DNA of 14,569 nucleotides from an uncultured Peptococcaceae bacterium. Lineage in GTDB: Bacteria; Bacillota; Desulfotomaculia; Desulfotomaculales; Desulfallaceae. The position numbers and the translations under genes were made by a program. The notes beneath the pieces are model-generated. The model did no database searches, had not been told where the DNA came from, and saw only the letters and a list, made by a program, of their open reading frames with translations. The first letter of the stretch is position 1. Every line of letters begins with the position of its first letter. Positions 1-6,061 of this stretch are shown in pieces. The stretch is from contig CAJYBN010000049.1 of the NCBI GenBank assembly GCA_913064925.1, positions 1 to 14,569 of the forward strand. Direction: 5' to 3'.

Positions 1-1026
1 CTCTACCGCGGCCCGTGATGCCCCCACCCGGGCTCCAATGGCATTGGCCAGGCCGAAGCAAATCTTCCTGAAACTGTCCCGGTCTCCCAAACCCCGGCCC
101 CCGGCCACAATAATCTCGGCATCCTGTAGATTATATTGCTCATCCTGTTCTTTAACTATTTCTATAACTTTGGTTAACGCTTCAGATTCCTGCAGCTCTA
201 CCTGCGGCCGTACAAGCACACCCTGCCGCCCCGGTACCGGCCTGGCCATCTTCATCACTTTAGGACGCACCGTGGCCATTTGCGGCCGGTGTTTTTTAGC
301 CACAATAGTGGCCATAATATTGCCGCCGAAAGCCGGCCGGGTAGCCAGCAAAAGGCGCTGCCGGGGATCAATTTCCAGGCCGGTACAATCGGCAGTTAAT
401 CCTGTATTTAACTCGGTCGCCACTGCCCCGGCCAAATCCCGGCCGGTGGTGGTAGCACCCATTAAGACTATTTCCGGCAGGTATTCCCTGACTAGTTTCA
501 CAATAACCTTCATATAAGTTTCCGTCCGGTAGTACCGGAGGACCGGATTATCCACCAGGTAAACTTTATCGGCGCCGTATGCATAAAGATCGCCCACCAG
601 ATCGGAGACGTGGTGTCCCAGCAGCACACCGGCCACTTCAACACCAAGTTTGTCCGCCAGCAGACGCCCGGCACCAAGTAATTCAAGGGATACCGGCACT
701 ATTTGCCCTTCCCTTTGTTCAATAAACACCCACACTCCACAGTAACGGTCCAGGTCGCCCGGCAATGAGGCTTTCCCTCCGGCAGGCCTGTCCACCGGAC
801 CTCCGCTGCTCGGAGGCCCGGCATTTTCCGCCGCCGGCTCCCCAGCGGCCGTTGTAACCGGCAGTTCCAAGGCGCTCGCGGGACAGCTGGCAACACATTC
901 ACCGCATTCCATGCATTTGTCAGCAATCACCCGGCACAGCCCGTCATCTATATAAAGCGCCCCGTAAGGGCAAGTTGCTATACACGCCTGGCAGCCAACA
1001 CACATAGCTGTAACTTTTACCGCCAC
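1..1026 (-). CDS. etfA: Electron transfer flavoprotein alpha subunit with N-terminal 2[4Fe-4S] ferredoxin domain (C-terminus cut by window edge)
   Basis: The alpha subunit of EtfAB carries FAD and passes electrons between NADH, ferredoxin and an acyl-CoA dehydrogenase or similar partner in the cytoplasm. The reading frame is open for exactly 342 codons to the window edge. It starts at a GTG (1026-1024) with AGGAG ten bases upstream; the nearby ATG at 1034 runs into a stop after four codons. Residues 1-50 hold two CxxCxxCxxxCP motifs (Cys 9, 12, 15, 19 and 38, 41, 44, 48), then a Gly/Pro-rich linker, the ETF alpha N-terminal domain, and near the edge the FAD-binding segment VGASRAAVE. About 80 residues are missing to the left. 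The ferredoxin extension is known from electron-bifurcating relatives such as CarE of caffeyl-CoA reductase and from lactate dehydrogenase-linked Etf. It lies 27 bases after etfB, in one operon. No acyl-CoA dehydrogenase is visible, so the partner is unknown. Confidence 0.93.
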   Translation of the reverse strand, partial: MAVKVTAMCVGCQACIATCPYGALYIDDGLCRVIADKCMECGECVASCPASALELPVTTAAGEPAAENAGPPSSGGPVDRPAGGKASLPGDLDRYCGVWVFIEQREGQIVPVSLELLGAGRLLADKLGVEVAGVLLGHHVSDLVGDLYAYGADKVYLVDNPVLRYYRTETYMKVIVKLVREYLPEIVLMGATTTGRDLAGAVATELNTGLTADCTGLEIDPRQRLLLATRPAFGGNIMATIVAKKHRPQMATVRPKVMKMARPVPGRQGVLVRPQVELQESEALTKVIEIVKEQDEQYNLQDAEIIVAGGRGLGDRDSFRKICFGLANAIGARVGASRAAVE

Positions 1027-1053
1027 TTTTTCATCACTCCTGTTTTAAGCATT

Positions 1054-1851
1054 TTAAGCAATTCTTGTTGACAACTTGTCGATCAATTGTTTAACCACAA
1101 AATGCTCATCCCCGCTCAATATTTCGCCCCGGCTGCGTTGAATGGGAGCAAAAATTTTTACCACCGAGGTGGGCGAGCCCTTTAATCCTATCATCGACGG
1201 ATCCACGTCCAGGTCGGCAGCCTTTAAAACCGCGGGTTGATACCGGGCGGCCCGCAGCATGTTGGGCAGAGATGAATATCTTAACTGATTTATTTCCTTC
1301 TCAACCGTAACAAGACAGGGCATTTTAGCTGCTATAATCTCATAGGCATTATCCAGTTTACGGTGAACTTTAATCTCCCTTTGTTCCGGATCAACCGCCG
1401 CCACGGCTTTTACATAGGTTAGCTGGGGAATACCTAATCTTCTGGCAATCCCCGGCCCCACCTGTGCAGTGTCACCGTCAATGGCCTGTTTACCACAGAA
1501 GATAAGGTCATAAGCTTCTCGCCGACAAATTTTCCGGATCCCCTGGGCCAGTATATAGCTGGTCGCCAGAGTATCCGAACCGGCAAATGCTTTATCACTC
1601 AATAAATATCCTTCATCCGCCCCCAGCGCGATGCATTTTTTAACAACCTCCACCGCGTTCAAGGGACCCATGGAGATCACGCTGACCTTTCCCCCAAACT
1701 GCTCCTTTAGCCGCACAGCCTCCTCCACAGCATGGCTGTCATACGGGTTTATAATAGCCGGTGCGCTGGAACGGTCCAGTGTATTTGTTTCCGGGTCAAT
1801 CTTTACTTCAGCCGTATCGGGAACTTGTTTTACGCAAACTATAATATGCAC
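1054..1851 (-). CDS. etfB: Electron transfer flavoprotein beta subunit
   Basis: This 265-residue protein has the length and signature of ETF beta (FixA-like). It starts MHIIVCVKQVPDT and has the AMP/FAD-binding segment CGKQAIDGDTAQVGP around residues 118-132, followed by LGIPQLTYV, a family hallmark. It pairs with the ferredoxin-fused alpha subunit encoded just downstream; in bifurcating Etfs the beta subunit holds the FAD that takes electrons from NADH. The ATG is preceded by GAGGTGAT at a normal distance. A promoter with a 17-base spacer lies about 90 bases upstream (1936-1964), so etfB is the first gene of the transcript. Whether the complex really bifurcates cannot be decided from this gene alone. 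Confidence 0.95.
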   Translation of the reverse strand: MHIIVCVKQVPDTAEVKIDPETNTLDRSSAPAIINPYDSHAVEEAVRLKEQFGGKVSVISMGPLNAVEVVKKCIALGADEGYLLSDKAFAGSDTLATSYILAQGIRKICRREAYDLIFCGKQAIDGDTAQVGPGIARRLGIPQLTYVKAVAAVDPEQREIKVHRKLDNAYEIIAAKMPCLVTVEKEINQLRYSSLPNMLRAARYQPAVLKAADLDVDPSMIGLKGSPTSVVKIFAPIQRSRGEILSGDEHFVVKQLIDKLSTRIA

Positions 1852-1935
1852 ACGAAATCACCTCTCACCGCAAATAAGTATATAGATATCGTAAGAAGAA
1901 ATATATATAAAATATCTATGCTAAGATGTTTTCAG

Positions 1936-1964
1936 AGTATAGATCAAATTATATAAGTTTGCAA
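1936..1964 (-). promoter_or_regulatory. Sigma-A-type promoter of etfBA
   Basis: Read on the minus strand, TTGCAA (1964-1959) and TATACT (1941-1936) are separated by exactly 17 bases. The sequence is A/T-rich and lies in the gap upstream of etfB, leaving a leader of about 80 bases. Within that leader ATAGATAT (1882-1889) and ATATCTAT (1912-1919) form an exact 8-base inverted repeat that could be an operator; that role is inference. Confidence 0.6.
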
Positions 1965-2002
1965 TATGTTAGTATATCAGAAATAACACCTATAGTATAT
2001 AA

Positions 2003-2149
2003 ATTAATTCTTCCAATAAAGCCGCCAAATGGGTAATACGGGAGGGCATATCCGAGCATCAAGTGATTGAGTAGCTTAACGAGTGTTTTCCAAGCTTGTC
2101 ACAGCAGGTTGAGGTCGTGGACGTAACTACACCGCTCACGTTTGTTTAA
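2003..2149 (+). pseudogene. Relic of a phytoene-desaturase-like FAD oxidoreductase
   Basis: One plus-strand frame reads ...KWVIREGISEHQVIE, an in-frame TAG at 2072-2074, then LNECFPSLSQQVEVVDVTTP and LTFV before TAA. The second part resembles the late region of phytoene dehydrogenase/retinol saturase-type NAD(P)/FAD oxidoreductases, where a segment like PGL..QIEVVDVATPLTF precedes the RYTGN motif. Only about 48 codons remain, without start, Rossmann motif or C-terminus, so this is a dead fragment. The family call comes from remembered motif similarity only. It lies between the etf promoter and the small-protein island. Confidence 0.38.
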
Positions 2150-2249
2150 AATAGTTCATAATACTTCTGCTGGTAGATTTTAACAATTAATATAATCTCC
2201 ATGTGACCTTATTAAACAGGATTAAGATACAACGGAAAAGAAAAGTGCT

Positions 2250-2279
2250 AAAAAAAGACGTCCCCGGAGGGGAGTCTTA
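2250..2279 (-). terminator. Intrinsic terminator of the minus-strand Phe/Pro microprotein gene
   Basis: On the minus strand AAGACTCCCC and GGGGACGTCTT form a G/C-rich stem with one bulged base, followed at once by seven T residues. It lies about 25 bases after the stop of the gene at 2304-2480 and fits as its terminator, which supports that small reading frame being a real transcription unit. Confidence 0.72.
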
Positions 2280-2303
2280 ATTGGTTTAAACAGGTTGTAC
2301 CGG

Positions 2304-2480
2304 CTACTCTTTCTTGGTTTGCTGCTTGGTTCCAAAAAAGGGGAAACCGAAGAAAAAGGGGAATAACAAAAATGGAAAAAGAAAAGGGAACAGAGGTAAT
2401 GAAAAAGCCCATTGGGTTTTTGCAGGCTTCCCGCTAGGCCTTTCGCCAGGCCTTCCTCCCGGCCCAGCACCATATCCCAT
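2304..2480 (-). CDS. Phe/Pro-rich membrane microprotein, 58 residues (paralogue of 4615-4752)
   Basis: No family is recognised. The protein starts MGYGAGPGGRPGERPSGKP and has a core of Phe, Pro and Leu built from repeated FPF/FPFL units. It ends GTKQQTKKE. I chose the ATG at 2480, not the one at 2486, because the first lies nine bases from GGGAGG and gives the same MGYG start as the plus-strand relative at 4615. The two share MGYG, a PG/P/K-rich linker of different length, a PFLFxL-type core and a KKE tail. A strong terminator follows. The Pro spacing makes an ordinary transmembrane helix unlikely to be straight; membrane or spore-surface association is inference. A 121-codon frame on the opposite strand (2314-2679) has no ribosome site and looks like its shadow. 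Confidence 0.7.
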   Translation of the reverse strand: MGYGAGPGGRPGERPSGKPAKTQWAFSLPLFPFLFPFLLFPFFFGFPFFGTKQQTKKE

Positions 2481-2770
2481 ATACATAGCCTCCCTTCTTT
2501 ATATGATGCTCTATACTATTCAACAACCGTGGAAAGTGTTACCAATCTCTCCAACAGAATGCCCTGCGCGATATATATTGATCGAAACTCCAGAAGGTAT
2601 TTTACATGGTCAAGAAACCCGGGTTAATCACCTGGGCTTATTTCTTGTTATATATTTCCATAAAAGGATGTTTTTTTAATTGAATTAACATTTTGCGAGA
2701 CCAGTGAATATCATGTAAATGAAAGTCGCTAAGGGATTAGTGAATGTTCATGAGGCATTTTATGAAAAGG

Positions 2771-2795
2771 CGTTAGCGCACGAAGTGCGATAACG
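2771..2795 (+). promoter_or_regulatory. Hairpin in the leader of the first YjcZ-like gene
   Basis: CGTTAGCGCAC and GTGCGATAACG pair over 11 bases with one mismatch around a GAA loop. The hairpin sits 14 bases before the AAAGGAGG ribosome site of the microprotein gene at 2822. It is not followed by a T run on the plus strand. A leader stem that stabilises the mRNA, or a protein target, is possible; this is inference. The second copy of the gene has a shorter stem (AACGC/GCGTT, 4177-4192) at a comparable place. Confidence 0.5.
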
Positions 2796-2821
2796 TAAAA
2801 AATTGCAAAAGGAGGGTTATA

Positions 2822-2935
2822 ATGGCATACCCGGGCGTAAACTTTTTTGATGGAGCCTTCATCCTCTTTCTGATTCTGATCTTGCTGGTTTTCGGCATTG
2901 GCTTCGTCGGTGGCGGCGTTTCTTATGAAAAGTAA
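2822..2935 (+). CDS. YjcZ-like hydrophobic microprotein, 37 residues (copy 1)
   Basis: The reading frame starts MAYPGVNFFDG, continues as one hydrophobic segment rich in Ile, Leu and Phe (about residues 11-28), then a Gly cluster and the polar end SYEK. AAAGGAGG lies five to six bases before the ATG. The last 28 residues are identical to those of the gene at 4224-4358, yet ten of the 28 codons differ, all silently: clear evidence that the protein is made and selected. Size, single membrane segment and Gly-rich edges resemble the YjcZ/SscA sporulation microproteins of Bacillus, whose core reads like GGFALIVVLFILLIIVG; this is a likeness in design, not a confirmed match. A terminator follows directly. 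Confidence 0.82.
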   Translation: MAYPGVNFFDGAFILFLILILLVFGIGFVGGGVSYEK

Positions 2936-2947
2936 TGCCAATAAAGG

Positions 2948-2988
2948 TTTTAGGGGTTGCTGTTACTAAGCAACTCCTAAAATCTTTT
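2948..2988 (+). terminator. Terminator between microprotein copy 1 and the acetyltransferase gene
   Basis: TTTTAGGGGTTGCT (2948-2961) pairs with AGCAACTCCTAAAA (2969-2982) over 14 positions, with one G-U pair and a seven-base loop, then TCTTTT. It lies only 13 bases after the microprotein stop and 28 before the next start, so it should make the microprotein mRNA short and abundant while allowing limited readthrough into the acetyltransferase gene. Confidence 0.8.
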
Positions 2989-3015
2989 ATAAATTAATTG
3001 CACCGGAGGAATAAA

Positions 3016-4065
3016 ATGAAACCCGAAATTAGACAGGTTACCAGTAACGCCGAGATGCAGGCTTTTCTGGCAGTCCCATCTCTGGTTTACGGCAAGGGAA
3101 ACGTTCCGCCTACAGCAGGCAGCTATACAACAAGCATGCGTTTTGTACCCGTGGCAAACCCTTCATTACAGCATATAAGGTTTGCCAATTTTGTGGCTAT
3201 TGAAGACGGAGTGCCGGTAGGGAGAATTACTGCTTCCATTGATAGCTTAAATCCTCGGCCCGAAGAAGGGTTTTGGGGTTGTTTTGAGTGTGTTGACAAT
3301 CCGGAGGTGGCTAAGGCGCTTCTAGATGCAGCAGCTCAATGGCTAAAAAATCAAAATAAGACTATCATGATCGGACCCGCCACCTTAAATACCAACCAGC
3401 AGGTCGGATTAATGATTAAAGGCTTTAAATATGAACCCCAAAGGGAAATACCGCACAACCCTCCCTATTATCAAAATTTAGTGGAAGATGCGGGGCTTAC
3501 TAAAATTCATGACCTTGAATCTTTTAACTGGCAACTCCCTGAATCGCTCCCTCGAAGCCTTGAAAAAGAGGTGGATTTGCCGGGGATAATTATCCGCCCG
3601 GTGAATTATAGTAAAGTAGCCAAAGAAGCCAAAATTTTTCAAGAAATTAATAATAAAGTCTTTTCGGAAATGTGGGGATTTATCCCCATGACCTTGAGTG
3701 AATCCCGGGGATTTTTGATGAGCCTGGCCTTGGCCGTTCCGGCAAACTTTTTCCTCATTGCCGAGGTTGACAAAAAGCCGGCGGCGATGTTTTTATCAAT
3801 ACCGCATCAAAAACCTAACCGGAGCGGTACGGGCGGGGTGATCAGGCTGGCTTTAGCTGGAATTGTACCCGAGTACAGGCAAAAGGGTCTTCACAGGTTG
3901 ATGTTAAAAGAATTTTATAAGCAGTGCAGAAAGTTTGGCTTTACCACGGGAGAAGTTTCGCAGGTGGCTGAAAGTAATCATGGTATTAAAAATAAAATAA
4001 TAGGACCCATGTTTGGCGGTGAAGTGATTAAGCTACACCGGGTATATAAACGGGACCTGAACTGA
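3016..4065 (+). CDS. GNAT-like N-acetyltransferase family protein
   Basis: The product has 349 residues from the ATG at 3016, which has GGAGGA six bases upstream; the longer frame from TTG at 2998 would swallow that ribosome site. The pattern GVPVGRITASID, then GFWGCFECVDN, GPATLNTNQQVGLMIKGF and HNPPYYQNLVEDAGL matches a family of long GNAT-fold proteins of unknown substrate. The C-terminal half has a GNAT core: a beta strand FFLIAEVDKKPAAMFLSIP, then GIVPEYRQKGLHRLMLKEF, which resembles the acyl-CoA pyrophosphate loop (R/Q-x-x-G-x-G/A), here QKGLHR. No membrane segment or signal peptide is seen. It is framed by two copies of a YjcZ-like microprotein gene. Whether it modifies a protein, peptide or small molecule is unknown. 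Confidence 0.75.
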   Translation: MKPEIRQVTSNAEMQAFLAVPSLVYGKGNVPPTAGSYTTSMRFVPVANPSLQHIRFANFVAIEDGVPVGRITASIDSLNPRPEEGFWGCFECVDNPEVAKALLDAAAQWLKNQNKTIMIGPATLNTNQQVGLMIKGFKYEPQREIPHNPPYYQNLVEDAGLTKIHDLESFNWQLPESLPRSLEKEVDLPGIIIRPVNYSKVAKEAKIFQEINNKVFSEMWGFIPMTLSESRGFLMSLALAVPANFFLIAEVDKKPAAMFLSIPHQKPNRSGTGGVIRLALAGIVPEYRQKGLHRLMLKEFYKQCRKFGFTTGEVSQVAESNHGIKNKIIGPMFGGEVIKLHRVYKRDLN

Positions 4066-4142
4066 ACCCGAATTACCGAATTGTTTTTTAACTATCACTG
4101 CCAATTTACCCAAAAAACGCATTTTGTTTCTTAATGAGTAAC

Positions 4143-4168
4143 ACTTTGAAAAGCTCAAACATAACTTA
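4143..4168 (+). promoter_or_regulatory. Possible sigma-K/E-type promoter of microprotein copy 2
   Basis: AC at 4143-4144 and CATAACTTA at 4160-4168 are 15 bases apart. Mother-cell sigma factors of Bacillus (sigma-K, related sigma-E) use AC near -35 and CATAnnnTA at -10, spaced about 15-17 bases. The motif is short, so chance is possible; the same pattern before the gene at 4615 makes it more interesting. Confidence 0.38.
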
Positions 4169-4223
4169 AAAATATAAACGCAAAAAAGCGTTATTTACAA
4201 AATCACCGGAAGGGGGCCTTTAC

Positions 4224-4358
4224 ATGGCATTTGCACCAGTTCCGCCGGCAGGAGGCACCGTAAACTTTTATGACGGAGCCTTTATCCTATTCCTGATTCT
4301 GATCCTGCTGGTGTTCGGCATTGGCTTTGTAGGCGGCGGCGTTTCTTATGAAAAATAA
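4224..4358 (+). CDS. YjcZ-like hydrophobic microprotein, 44 residues (copy 2)
   Basis: The protein starts MAFAPVPPAGGTVNFYDG and then has exactly the 28-residue hydrophobic/Gly/SYEK ending of the gene at 2822. It differs by a longer Pro/Gly N-terminal part, so the copies are not a recent duplication. The ten codon differences in the shared part are all synonymous. GGAAGGGGG lies seven to eight bases before the ATG. One transmembrane helix of about 18 residues is predicted by eye, with a short N-terminal tail and a Gly-rich C-terminal side. A terminator follows after 18 bases. A YjcZ-like role in the spore envelope is a plausible guess from size, design and the sigma-K-like promoter. Confidence 0.82.
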   Translation: MAFAPVPPAGGTVNFYDGAFILFLILILLVFGIGFVGGGVSYEK

Positions 4359-4376
4359 ATGGCAGTAAAAAGCTTG

Positions 4377-4413
4377 ATTTTGGAGTTGCTACCATCGCGA
4401 CTCCAAAATTTAT
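4377..4413 (+). terminator. Intrinsic terminator after microprotein copy 2
   Basis: ATTTTGGAGTTGC (4377-4389) pairs with GCGACTCCAAAAT (4397-4409) with one G-U pair and a seven-base loop, followed by TTATTT. It resembles the terminator after copy 1 in stem sequence (GGAGTTGC against GGGGTTGC), so gene and terminator were probably duplicated together. The frame at 4359-4550 that covers it has no ribosome site and is not a gene. Confidence 0.75.
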
Positions 4414-4549
4414 TTAATAGCAATATTAGCAGATTTGCTAAAAAATTTTATCAAATCTCAATAAATAATTATGTCTATTATGTCACACAGCTCAGGCATG
4501 CCGTTCCCCGAGAATGCGTTCATTTAGGAAATGTTTTTCAGCATTGGTA

Positions 4550-4576
4550 ACAATTTTTGCTTCACAACATAGTATA
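4550..4576 (+). promoter_or_regulatory. Possible sigma-K/E-type promoter of the plus-strand Phe/Pro microprotein gene
   Basis: AC at 4550-4551 and CATAGTATA at 4568-4576 are 16 bases apart, a full match to the AC / CATAnnnTA pattern of sigma-K-type promoters. It lies about 40 bases before the ATG at 4615. No sigma-A pair with normal spacing was noticed here. The assignment rests on pattern only. Confidence 0.42.
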
Positions 4577-4614
4577 TACCAGTTATTACAATAAACTTAA
4601 GGAGGTATGTATTT

Positions 4615-4752
4615 ATGGGCTATGGTTCTGTACCTGGTAAAAAGCCTATAACCAAAGGGTTTCCTTTCTTCCCTTGGTTATACCTGTTTCCATTCTTGTT
4701 CTTCCTTTTCCCCTGGTTTTTCCCATTCACTAAAGAAGTAAAAAAAGAATAG
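4615..4752 (+). CDS. Phe/Pro-rich membrane microprotein, 45 residues
   Basis: No known family is recognised. The protein starts MGYGSVPGKKPITKG, has a stretch of about 23 residues made only of Phe, Pro, Leu, Trp and Tyr (residues 16-38), and ends TKEVKKE. AAGGAGGT lies eight bases before the ATG, an almost perfect Shine-Dalgarno sequence. A sigma-K-like promoter precedes it and a clear terminator follows. The relative on the minus strand at 2304-2480 shares the MGYG start, a PG/P linker, the Phe/Pro core with PFLF units and a KKE tail. Lys residues on both sides of the core suggest a segment lying in or on a membrane; Pro at every few positions argues against a plain helix. MGYG is also a common start of YjcZ-type spore peptides. 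Confidence 0.8.
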   Translation: MGYGSVPGKKPITKGFPFFPWLYLFPFLFFLFPWFFPFTKEVKKE

Positions 4753-4770
4753 CCAATACGGCAACAAACA

Positions 4771-4800
4771 ACAGCCATCGATTAATCCGATGGCTGTTTT
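4771..4800 (+). terminator. Intrinsic terminator after the Phe/Pro microprotein gene
   Basis: ACAGCCATCG (4771-4780) pairs perfectly with CGATGGCTGT (4788-4797) around a seven-base loop and runs into TTTT. It stands 18 bases after the stop at 4752. Confidence 0.88.
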
Positions 4801-4814
4801 ACTCCAAGGTCAAA

Positions 4815-4898
4815 ATGTGGTAATTATAAAACTAACAAAAGAAAAGTTTGCACCGGCCGGCTTTCCACCACGTGCTCCGGGGCGGTGAGTTACCACAT
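4815..4898. repeat. 84-base inverted-repeat element before the thioesterase gene
   Basis: ATGTGGTAA (4815-4823) and TTACCACAT (4890-4898) are an exact 9-base inverted repeat. Inside, CACCG and CGGTG together with CCGG-rich blocks can form a second stem. The element could be a folded leader RNA or the remains of a very small transposon. It matches no riboswitch class that I recognise. Confidence 0.4.
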
Positions 4899-5055
4899 CC
4901 GGACTAGTTACTCCTACATCCTGTCCATTTGCATACTGCTAGATCACTTATGGCGGAGCGGCAAAAAATCCCTCATAACTATACAAGTAAGTAAATTCTA
5001 TGCTATTATGTTTTCTAAAATATGTTTTCTAAAACACGAGGAAGGTGTGGTTTTT

Positions 5056-5454
5056 TTGACTAACATGGTCCATAATAAAGCTTACATGGAAAAAGACGCT
5101 CTTGCCAAATATTTAGGGATTCAATTAACAGAAATAAAACCCGGTTATGCAAAAGCTAGCATGAAGATAACACCGAATCTTGTTAATGGTGCGGGTATAA
5201 CACACGGTGGAGCTATTTTTTCCCTCGCAGATGTTGTTTTTGCTGCTGCAAGCAACGCTCATGGACCTGTAGCGCTGGCCCTTAATGTAAACATACATTT
5301 TTTAAAAGCCACAAAAGAGGGTGCAATATTAACCGCTACCGCCCAGGAGGATAATTTGACTCGAAAGACTGGATTATACCGCATGGAAGTAAAGGATGAA
5401 AGTGGTGCTCTTATTGCTTTGGCTGAAGGTTTGGTTTATCGCCGAAGCGATTAA
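5056..5454 (+). CDS. PaaI-type hotdog-fold acyl-CoA thioesterase
   Basis: The product hydrolyses an acyl-CoA or aryl-CoA thioester, by family. From the TTG at 5056 it has 132 residues, normal for single-domain hotdog thioesterases; GAAGGTG lies eight bases upstream. A frame open from 4885 adds 57 residues of unlike composition and is rejected. Residues 47-60 read GITHGGAIFSLADV, the PaaI signature with HGG (50-52) and the likely catalytic Asp59. The KASMKITPNLVNGAG and LALNVNIHFLKAT strands also fit. Alternative starts are ATG at 5065 or 5086. It stands alone, with a terminator before it and transposon debris after it. The substrate is unknown; clearing stalled CoA esters is the usual proposal. 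Confidence 0.88.
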   Translation: MTNMVHNKAYMEKDALAKYLGIQLTEIKPGYAKASMKITPNLVNGAGITHGGAIFSLADVVFAAASNAHGPVALALNVNIHFLKATKEGAILTATAQEDNLTRKTGLYRMEVKDESGALIALAEGLVYRRSD

Positions 5455-5631
5455 ATAATGACCACATATCCGCCTTCCATTCGAATATATGGTTCGGGGA
5501 ATCAAAGGAGCAGTGCTACTCCGGTAAAAAAGGAGTGGCTGAAATGTTGCGCAGGTTGCTTGGGCAGAATTGAGGACGGGAGGTTCGGCCAGGCGCTGGC
5601 AGGATTGCAGTCCGGCTGACTGTGGGAGTAC

Positions 5632-5871
5632 ATGGTTTGGCATGCGGAGCGAGTCCAGGGCCTTGTAACCTGCTACAAACCTCCTAAGTTTGCCATAGAC
5701 AGCAAAGCCATTAACAGTCTGAGTCGTGGCAAAAAACAGAATGGTACACCGCTAAAGCCCGACGGGCGCCGCGACACCGATGCCGACTTTGGCAGGAAAA
5801 CATACCGGGAGGGTGCCGAACATGATGCTCCATACCCCGGACTGGAACCCGGAACTTTTTGCCCAGGTTGA
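5632..5871 (+). pseudogene. Fragment of an IS1182/IS5-like DDE transposase
   Basis: The frame holds KFAIDSKAINSLSRGKKQN followed by DGRRDTDADFGRKTYRE. This matches the middle region of IS1182/IS5-superfamily transposases, where the first catalytic Asp of the DDE triad sits in a VDSKAI-type motif and D(G)RRDTDADWGxKxY follows. The likeness stops after the KTYRE part, where the frame runs into unrelated codons and a stop. Only about 60 codons remain, without N-terminus or the other catalytic residues, so it is inactive. Confidence 0.6.
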
Positions 5872-6061
5872 GCATTTCTTCAACTTCTTTATCCCTACTT
5901 TTTACAAAAACTCGAAAATAACTTTGCGAATGTTATCCCCCGCAAAGATAAATCCATGAGCCGCGGCTACAGTGGTTGCACAAACACGGCGTAAGCAGCC
6001 GAGTATTGTCCAGACTGGAACCAATGCAATGCCGCATTACCAAAATTGCCAGCATGGTTTT
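5872..6061. other. Non-coding stretch, probably further transposon debris
   Basis: No start with a ribosome site, no long frame and no clear terminator is seen. A short plus-strand frame from 5821 reads MMLHTPDWNPELFAQVEHFF and ends near 5960; it could be a piece of a second transposase but I cannot place it. The stretch from 5455 to 5631, just after the thioesterase stop, likewise holds nothing I recognise. Confidence 0.35.

Noticed and set aside
2314..2679. 121-codon plus-strand frame, Lys-rich then hydrophobic
   Set aside because: It runs antisense to the Phe/Pro microprotein gene, which has a ribosome site, terminator and a paralogue; this frame has no ribosome site and no recognisable motif.
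2771..2795. Terminator for an upstream plus-strand gene
   Set aside because: No plus-strand gene ends there and no T run follows; kept as a leader hairpin only.
4885..5055. N-terminal extension of the thioesterase
   Set aside because: The 57 extra residues are unlike any thioesterase, include the inverted-repeat element and lack a ribosome site; TTG 5056 has one.
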